From Flavobacteriaceae bacterium (lineage in GTDB: Bacteria; Bacteroidota; Bacteroidia; Flavobacteriales; Flavobacteriaceae), in NCBI GenBank assembly GCA_029245825.1, contig JAQWON010000106.1, positions 1 through 19,106 on the forward strand: 19,106 bases of DNA, given 5' to 3'. The notes under the pieces are model-generated. The model saw only the letters and a program-made list of their open reading frames with translations, searched no databases and was not told the origin of the DNA. The translations under genes were made by a program, and so were the position numbers. Of the stretch, positions 14,550 to 19,106 are shown piece after piece; the first letter of the stretch is position 1, and the number at the start of each line of letters is the position of its first letter.

Positions 14550-16073
14550 ATGTTAAAAAGGTCGTTGATTACCCTTATTTTTTCATCTTTTTTGTTCTCC
14601 TGTTTACAGGAAGAAAAAACAAACGAGCTGCCCAATTTTGTTTTTATTCTTGCTGATGATTTAGGATATGGTGAGGTGGGAGTTTTTGATCAAGAATTTA
14701 TTGAAACTCCAAACATTGATCGATTAGCAAAAGAGGGAATGATTCTTACAGATCATTATACCGGATCTCCCGTTTGTGCCCCTGCACGATCTGTTTTGTT
14801 GACAGGGCTTCACTCAGGGAAAAATCCAATCAGAGGAAATGATGAATGGAGAGAGCGAGGGAATGTCTGGAGCTTCAAAGCTATGTTTGAAGACCCTAAA
14901 CTTGAAGGGCAACGGCCAATGCCTGATTCAATCATAACAGTTGCAAAATTTTTGCAAACTAAAGGATATAAAACAGGGATGATTGGTAAATGGGGTCTTG
15001 GTGCACCTAACACGGAAAGTATTCCAAACAATAAAGGTTTTGATTTTTTCTATGGTTACAATTGTCAGCGGCAGGCTCATACCCTATATCCGAGTCATTT
15101 ATGGAGAAATAAAGAAAAGCATGTTTTAAACAATAAGATAGTTAACAAGGGGAAGCTCCCAGAAGGGCTTGATTCCAATAAAGCTGAAAGCTATAAAGAT
15201 TATAACCAAAATGATTATGGGCCTACCTTAATGCATAATGAGGCATTAGGATTTTTAGACAGGAATAAAGACAATAAATTTTTTCTTTATTATGCATCCC
15301 CTCTTCCACATCTTCCACTTCAAGCACCTGAGAAATGGGTAAATTACTATCGTGAAAAATTTGGTGAAGAAGAGCCTTACCTGGGTGATAAAGGATATTA
15401 CCCTAATTTTTCACCAAAGGCAACATATGCTGCTATGATTTCTTATTTGGATCAGCAGGTAGGTGAAATTGTTTCTAAGCTAAAGGAAATTGGGCAATAT
15501 AAAAACACTTTTATTATTTTTTCAAGTGACAACGGTCCAACGCATAAAGAGCAGGTGGATATTCACTTCTTTAACAGTGCTGGAATTTTTGTGAATTCAA
15601 AAACAACTGTTAAAGGGAGTGTCAATGAAGGGGGTATTAGGGTTCCTTCCATTGCAACATGGCCTAAACGAATTAAAGCTGGATCAAAATCAGATCATCC
15701 CAGCACGTTCTATGATTATTTCGCTACTGTTTCTGATATTATTGGCGAGGCTCCTCCTTATGCCATTGATGGTATTAGTTATTATCCCACACTAATTGGT
15801 AAAAAACAAAAAAAACACGAGTATCTTTATTGGGAATTCCCTGCTTATGGGGGACAACAAGCGATTAGAATTAATCAGTGGAAAGGTGTTAAAAAAGATT
15901 TATTCAAAGGTTCTTCAGAGCTTAAACTCTACAACTTAGATGACGACCCAAAAGAACGTAATAACCTAGCTTCTAATTACCCTAAGATTGTTGAAAAAAT
16001 GGAAAAATATATGAATCAGGCGCATACTGAAGCCAAAATTGAAAAGTTTAAAATACCTATTTTGGATAATTAA
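14550..16073 (+). CDS. Family S1 sulfatase lipoprotein (CAPAR type, GKWGLG variant)
   Basis: A 507-residue sulfatase with signal peptide and lipobox LFSC (Cys18). Asp36-Asp37 in FILADDLGYGEVG start the calcium site, and Cys76 in VCAPAR is the formylglycine site. The motif that is normally GKWHLG reads GKWGLG (Lys147, Gly149), so one of the usual active-site histidines is replaced by glycine. LPHLPLQAP supplies the other His, SSDNGPTHK the distal calcium ligands and TVKGSVNEGG a Lys. IRGNDEW (94-100) followed by GFDFFYGYNCQRQAHTLYPSHLW is characteristic of one branch of bacterial arylsulfatases in which GKWGLG is, as I recall, common; I would guess near S1_20 but cannot confirm it. Residues 19-22 (LQEE) after the lipid Cys are acidic, possibly a surface-export signal. 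It converges on the minus-strand isomerase, with 53 nt between stops and no clear hairpin. Confidence 0.9.
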   Translation: MLKRSLITLIFSSFLFSCLQEEKTNELPNFVFILADDLGYGEVGVFDQEFIETPNIDRLAKEGMILTDHYTGSPVCAPARSVLLTGLHSGKNPIRGNDEWRERGNVWSFKAMFEDPKLEGQRPMPDSIITVAKFLQTKGYKTGMIGKWGLGAPNTESIPNNKGFDFFYGYNCQRQAHTLYPSHLWRNKEKHVLNNKIVNKGKLPEGLDSNKAESYKDYNQNDYGPTLMHNEALGFLDRNKDNKFFLYYASPLPHLPLQAPEKWVNYYREKFGEEEPYLGDKGYYPNFSPKATYAAMISYLDQQVGEIVSKLKEIGQYKNTFIIFSSDNGPTHKEQVDIHFFNSAGIFVNSKTTVKGSVNEGGIRVPSIATWPKRIKAGSKSDHPSTFYDYFATVSDIIGEAPPYAIDGISYYPTLIGKKQKKHEYLYWEFPAYGGQQAIRINQWKGVKKDLFKGSSELKLYNLDDDPKERNNLASNYPKIVEKMEKYMNQAHTEAKIEKFKIPILDN

Positions 16074-16126
16074 TTAAACACGGAAAGAACCTAAACCATT
16101 CATTCACAACCTAAATAAAAATAACG

Positions 16127-17143
16127 TTACTCTAATGCCTTTTTGACATAGTCTAAACAATTTTTTACTTCTTTCACAGCATCTGAGCCTTCAGGAATTT
16201 CATATTCTAATTCAATGGTTACATAAAAGCTATAGCCTTGTTTTTTTATAAGTTGGAGAGCTTCTGTAATGGGAGTATCTCCTGTACCCCAAATTAAATT
16301 ATCTCCACCATTGCTTAGCTTTTGACGGTCTTTAAGGTGCATGCTAACAATTTTGTGATGTTTGTCTTTTAAAATTTGTAGTGGATCGGTATTTTCTGCT
16401 GCCACATAATGTCCTAAATCAAGATTCAATCGATTGTTATTTGATTGTGAAATGGCTGTATCCCATAAGGTTGGAGTTTGTTGCTCGTGTCCATGGTAGC
16501 CAATTAAGATATCTTCTTCTTCAGCGATTTTACCGAGTCGGGCGGTATGTTTATCATCACTTGGATGTTCTAATGTTACGTGTGAAGCGCCAAGAGCCTT
16601 AGCAGCACGCATACCATAGCGAATGTCATCATCAGTATTATCTTTACCAAATACACGAGGTTTAAAAGCATAAATGGAAATACCTGCATCATTATAAAGT
16701 TTTCGAAGTTCTTCAAATTTTGACATTGGCGCCTCTTTGCGCCACAGGGCAACCTCATTATTATATGTTTTTATTTCTTCAGCGATTTGAGATGCTATTT
16801 TTTGTTCTTCCTCTGTGAGCTGAATCTTCCTTTTTTGTTTGATAAAAACACTTCTCTTTGCAGGTTCATTGGCAGGGCTTTTTGGACTTCCAGCAAAGGA
16901 CTCAGCATGATTTCCCATGAGTTCGACATGCTTAATGTTACTTTTTTTAACATATTCTAAAATAGCCAAAGGGCTTTGATCAGGCATGGTTCGAAATGAA
17001 TAAGTAATCAGACCTATATTTATTCCTAAGTCTTCTTTGGAACTATTTCCTTTTTTAGTAATTTGCTTACAGCTAAATAAACCTAAAATGCTTATTATTA
17101 ATGTGAAGAAAAAGAAATTTTTTAAAAACGATCGCTTATTCAT
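16127..17143 (-). CDS. Lipoprotein sugar-phosphate isomerase/epimerase-like TIM barrel
   Basis: A 338-residue protein of the xylose-isomerase-like TIM-barrel (AP endonuclease family 2) superfamily, with a lipoprotein signal (lipobox LFSC, Cys25). The barrel begins at INIGLITYSFR (about 41-51) and carries a divalent-metal set: Glu192 in VTLEHP, His217/His219 in YHGHE, Asp242 and His245 in LDLGHY, His269 in MHLKDR and Glu311/Glu313 in TIELEY. Residues 81-140 are a charged helical insert (KSPANEPAKRS, LTEEEQKIASQIAEE) that I recall from this exported subgroup. Despite the usual database name, such exported proteins cannot act on phosphorylated cytoplasmic sugars; an isomerase, epimerase or lyase acting on free sugars or oligosaccharides outside the cytoplasm is more likely (inference). 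It diverges from the Gfo/Idh/MocA oxidoreductase, a common partner of this family. Confidence 0.85.
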   Translation of the reverse strand: MNKRSFLKNFFFFTLIISILGLFSCKQITKKGNSSKEDLGINIGLITYSFRTMPDQSPLAILEYVKKSNIKHVELMGNHAESFAGSPKSPANEPAKRSVFIKQKRKIQLTEEEQKIASQIAEEIKTYNNEVALWRKEAPMSKFEELRKLYNDAGISIYAFKPRVFGKDNTDDDIRYGMRAAKALGASHVTLEHPSDDKHTARLGKIAEEEDILIGYHGHEQQTPTLWDTAISQSNNNRLNLDLGHYVAAENTDPLQILKDKHHKIVSMHLKDRQKLSNGGDNLIWGTGDTPITEALQLIKKQGYSFYVTIELEYEIPEGSDAVKEVKNCLDYVKKALE

Positions 17144-17262
17144 TAATTTAATAAATTGATTAATTTAGTTAGGATTCTAAGGTACAAAATATTGAAACTT
17201 CAATAAAACTAATTATGATTTTATATTTGTTAAAAATAAATATAACAAATTAGGTTATTAGG
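17144..17262. promoter_or_regulatory. Divergent intergenic control region
   Basis: A 119-nt AT-rich region between the isomerase-like gene (-) and the oxidoreductase gene (+). It holds a + strand -7 element at 17222-17229. No clear -7 element for the minus strand; TATTTTG near 17185 is one base short of the consensus. Confidence 0.5.
17222..17229 (+). promoter_or_regulatory. Candidate -7 promoter element (TAnnTTTG) for the oxidoreductase gene
   Basis: TATATTTG is an exact match to the Bacteroidota -7 consensus, 33 nt before the ATG at 17263. The only upstream TTG (17192-17194) is 27 nt away, too far for a standard -33 element, so support rests on the -7 match alone. Confidence 0.4.
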
Positions 17263-18654
17263 ATGGGGAAAAGTAAGACAAGAAGATCATTTATTAAAAA
17301 ATTGACATTGGGTTCTTCCATTGTGTCTTCTTTTCCCTATTTACTTTCAGGTGCTTACAAACAAAAATTAACGCTTGATCGTACTTATGCTTCGGAACCC
17401 TTTTCAGCAAATGATCAGATCAACTTAGCATTGATTGGATGTGGAATTCAAGGAATAATTGATGCCAATGTTGCTCTAGAAGTAACTGGTGTAAAATTAG
17501 TTGCAGTATGTGACCTATATAAAGGAAGATTAGAAAGAGCGAAAGAACTTTGGGGTAAAGATCTTTTTATAAGTCGTGATTACAGAATAATATTAGAGAG
17601 AATGGATATTGATGCCGTAATTATTGCTACACCAGATCACTGGCATAAAAAAATCACCATTGAAGCTATGAAATCAGGTAAAGCAGTTTATTGCGAAAAA
17701 CCCATGGTTCAAAATTTTACAGAAGGTCACGAGATCATCAAAGTGTATAATAAAACGGGAAGTGTATGTCAAATTGGAAGTCAAAGCATGTCTTCTCTAG
17801 GAAATCAAAAAGCAAAGGAATTATATGAAGACGGAGCTATTGGAGAACTTGTACTGTTGGATATGTACAATGATCGATACTCTGCTGAAGGTGCTTGGCA
17901 ATATCCAATCCCCCCTGATGCAAATCCAGATACAATTGATTTTGATTTTTTTATTGGAGATGCTCCTAAAGTTACCTATAACCTAAAACGTTTTTTTCGA
18001 TGGAGAAATTATCAAGATTATGGAACAGGAGTTGCTGGAGATATGTTTGTCCATGCGTTTTCAAGCTTAAATTATATCATAAGTTCTAATGGTCCAAAAA
18101 GAGCACTTTCTACTGGAGGACTTCGTTATTGGAAAGACGGACGTGATGTTCCAGATATAAATCTTTGTCTATATGATTACCCTGAAACAAAAACTCATAA
18201 AGCATTCAATGCTTCTATGAGGGTTAATTTTATTGCAGGATCAGGAGGCGGATGGGGTTTTAAACTTATAGGTACTGAAGGTGCTATGGAAGTAAGTTCT
18301 AATTCCTGTAAACTTATACGGCCAAAAAAAGGAATAATTCCAAGTAGTTATTCAATGAATGCTTTTACAGATAAAATTCAAAAAAAAATAGCCGAAAACT
18401 ATAATGATAAAAATATTGAAAAAAAAGATCTTGCATTAAATACTGGTGAATCTCTTTATGAAGTCCCTGCAGATTACAAAGGAGGACATTATGATCATTT
18501 TTATAATTTTTTTCAGGCAATCAGAGGAAAAGGGGAAATTATACAAGATCCTACTTTTGGTTTAAGAGCTGCAGGAGCTGCTCTTTTAGCAAATAAAAGT
18601 TATTTTGAAAAAAGTCCTGTGAATTTGAATCCTGAAAAAATGATGTTGCTTTAG
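17263..18654 (+). CDS. Tat-exported Gfo/Idh/MocA-family oxidoreductase (GH109-like)
   Basis: A 463-residue NAD(P)-dependent oxidoreductase. The N-terminus has the twin-arginine signal TRRSFIKKLTLGSS (residues 6-19), so it is exported folded, probably with its cofactor bound. The Rossmann domain begins at INLALIGCGIQG (GxGxxG at 59-64), continues through ATPDHWH, and ends with YCEKPMV, where Lys146 of the EKP motif is the usual catalytic lysine. The C-terminal alpha/beta domain includes GDMFVHAFSSLNYI. Tat-exported members in Bacteroidota include the GH109 glycosidases, which use bound NAD+ in an oxidation-elimination mechanism, so either a glycosidase or a sugar oxidoreductase is possible; the sequence does not decide. 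It diverges from the exported TIM-barrel isomerase, and the two may act in sequence on the same sugar (inference). If it is a glycosidase, it would be the only glycan-cleaving enzyme in the window. Confidence 0.88.
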   Translation: MGKSKTRRSFIKKLTLGSSIVSSFPYLLSGAYKQKLTLDRTYASEPFSANDQINLALIGCGIQGIIDANVALEVTGVKLVAVCDLYKGRLERAKELWGKDLFISRDYRIILERMDIDAVIIATPDHWHKKITIEAMKSGKAVYCEKPMVQNFTEGHEIIKVYNKTGSVCQIGSQSMSSLGNQKAKELYEDGAIGELVLLDMYNDRYSAEGAWQYPIPPDANPDTIDFDFFIGDAPKVTYNLKRFFRWRNYQDYGTGVAGDMFVHAFSSLNYIISSNGPKRALSTGGLRYWKDGRDVPDINLCLYDYPETKTHKAFNASMRVNFIAGSGGGWGFKLIGTEGAMEVSSNSCKLIRPKKGIIPSSYSMNAFTDKIQKKIAENYNDKNIEKKDLALNTGESLYEVPADYKGGHYDHFYNFFQAIRGKGEIIQDPTFGLRAAGAALLANKSYFEKSPVNLNPEKMMLL

Positions 18655-18751
18655 AGGCCCCCAATTCTAAAACTAAATGATAATTCTATGAGCATCTTTA
18701 ATTAAGTACTTTGAGTCACTTTTTATTATATTTACTAATAAACATGTCATT
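18655..18751. other. Intergenic spacer without recognised features
   Basis: 97 nt between the oxidoreductase and the last, truncated gene. AT-rich. I see no hairpin and no exact promoter element; TATATTTA at 18727-18734 misses the final G of the -7 consensus and is only 13 nt from a TTG. Confidence 0.4.
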
Positions 18752-19106
18752 ATGCTAAAACCTAAACCTCTTTCAAAAGACTTAATTCCTAAAGCTTTAA
18801 TTAAAGCTAACCATTATCGTTTATTAAATGAAGCTTGGCAGGCAGAAAGTATTTGTCGTGATATTTTACAAGTTGAACCAAAAAATCAAGACGCCATTTT
18901 ATATTTAATTTTGGCTATTACAGATCAATTTGGAAAAGATGGTACTGCTAGATTGGATGAAGCTAAAGATCTTTGTACAAATCTCAACAGTAAATTTGAA
19001 GAAAAATATTATCAGGGAATCATTGCTGAACGGCAAGGCATAACTTCATTATTGCGCAACACACCTCGTGCTAAATATATTGCTTATGAGCATCACAGAA
19101 ATGCTA
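18752..19106 (+). CDS. TPR-like repeat protein, N-terminal part (3' truncated by window end)
   Basis: An open frame starts at the ATG at 18752 and runs 118 codons to the window end without a stop. The product begins MLKPKPLSKDLIPKALIKAN and continues with helical pairs of tetratricopeptide type: YRLLNEAWQAESICRDILQVEPKNQDAILYLILAI is a good TPR unit (Trp/Leu, Ala, Pro spacing), followed by ARLDEAKDLCTNLNSKFEEKYYQGIIAE as a second. There is no signal peptide, so it is probably cytoplasmic. TPR proteins act as protein-binding scaffolds; the partner and the rest of the protein lie outside the window. Position after the oxidoreductase on the same strand, with a 97-nt gap, leaves open whether they share a transcript. 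Confidence 0.75.
   Translation, partial: MLKPKPLSKDLIPKALIKANHYRLLNEAWQAESICRDILQVEPKNQDAILYLILAITDQFGKDGTARLDEAKDLCTNLNSKFEEKYYQGIIAERQGITSLLRNTPRAKYIAYEHHRNA

Noticed and set aside
12603..16073. C-A-P-A-R motifs as signs of dead sulfatases
   Set aside because: Formylglycine formation requires C-x-P/A-x-R; Ser to Ala at the third variable position is tolerated in active enzymes.
16381..16758. Short open frames on both strands inside the isomerase-like gene
   Set aside because: Shadow frames of a well-supported coding region; their products show no recognisable feature.

Overview
The window looks like part of a carbohydrate-use region from a marine member of the Bacteroidota, probably a flavobacterium. 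The DNA is AT-rich, and starts are preceded by A-rich stretches rather than Shine-Dalgarno sequences. Two intergenic regions hold the Bacteroidota -7 promoter element TAnnTTTG. All five sulfatases and one isomerase carry short lipoprotein signal peptides. This assignment is inference from composition and gene content.

Left part (1-7681, all + strand): a tightly packed run that reads as an L-rhamnose (6-deoxysugar) catabolic operon. It starts with the 3' end of a rhamnulose-phosphate aldolase/dehydrogenase of the RhaE type, then a FucP-family sugar/H+ symporter. Next come two tandem, related sialate-O-acetylesterase-type (SASA) carbohydrate esterases, an L-rhamnose isomerase of the RhaI (Pseudomonas stutzeri) type with all metal ligands, and an NCS1-type (purine-cytosine permease-like) transporter. 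Gaps are 0-30 nt, apart from about 70 nt before the isomerase if its GTG start is right; the symporter stop overlaps the first esterase start. Rhamnulokinase is not in the window.

Middle part (7820-16073): five family S1 (formylglycine-dependent) sulfatases on alternating strands. Two form a minus-strand pair, one is on +, one is on - behind a small secreted protein of unknown function, and one is on +. Each has the C-x-P-x-R activation motif and a lipoprotein signal. They differ strongly from one another, so they probably remove sulfate from different positions or residues of one or more algal polysaccharides. Two short divergent intergenic regions are the likely control points.

Right part (16127-19106): a lipoprotein sugar-phosphate isomerase/epimerase-like TIM barrel on -, a Tat-exported Gfo/Idh/MocA oxidoreductase (GH109-like architecture) diverging from it on +, and the first 118 codons of a TPR-like protein that runs off the end.

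Taken together (inference): esterases and sulfatases strip acetyl and sulfate groups from a 6-deoxysugar-rich sulfated polysaccharide or its oligomers outside the cytoplasm. FucP imports the freed sugar, and RhaI plus the aldolase/dehydrogenase feed it into central metabolism. Ulvan or another sulfated rhamnan is a natural candidate substrate, but no glycoside hydrolase, polysaccharide lyase, SusC/SusD pair, sulfatase-maturating enzyme or regulator lies in this window, so the substrate cannot be fixed from here. No tRNA, rRNA, CRISPR array or insertion sequence was seen.
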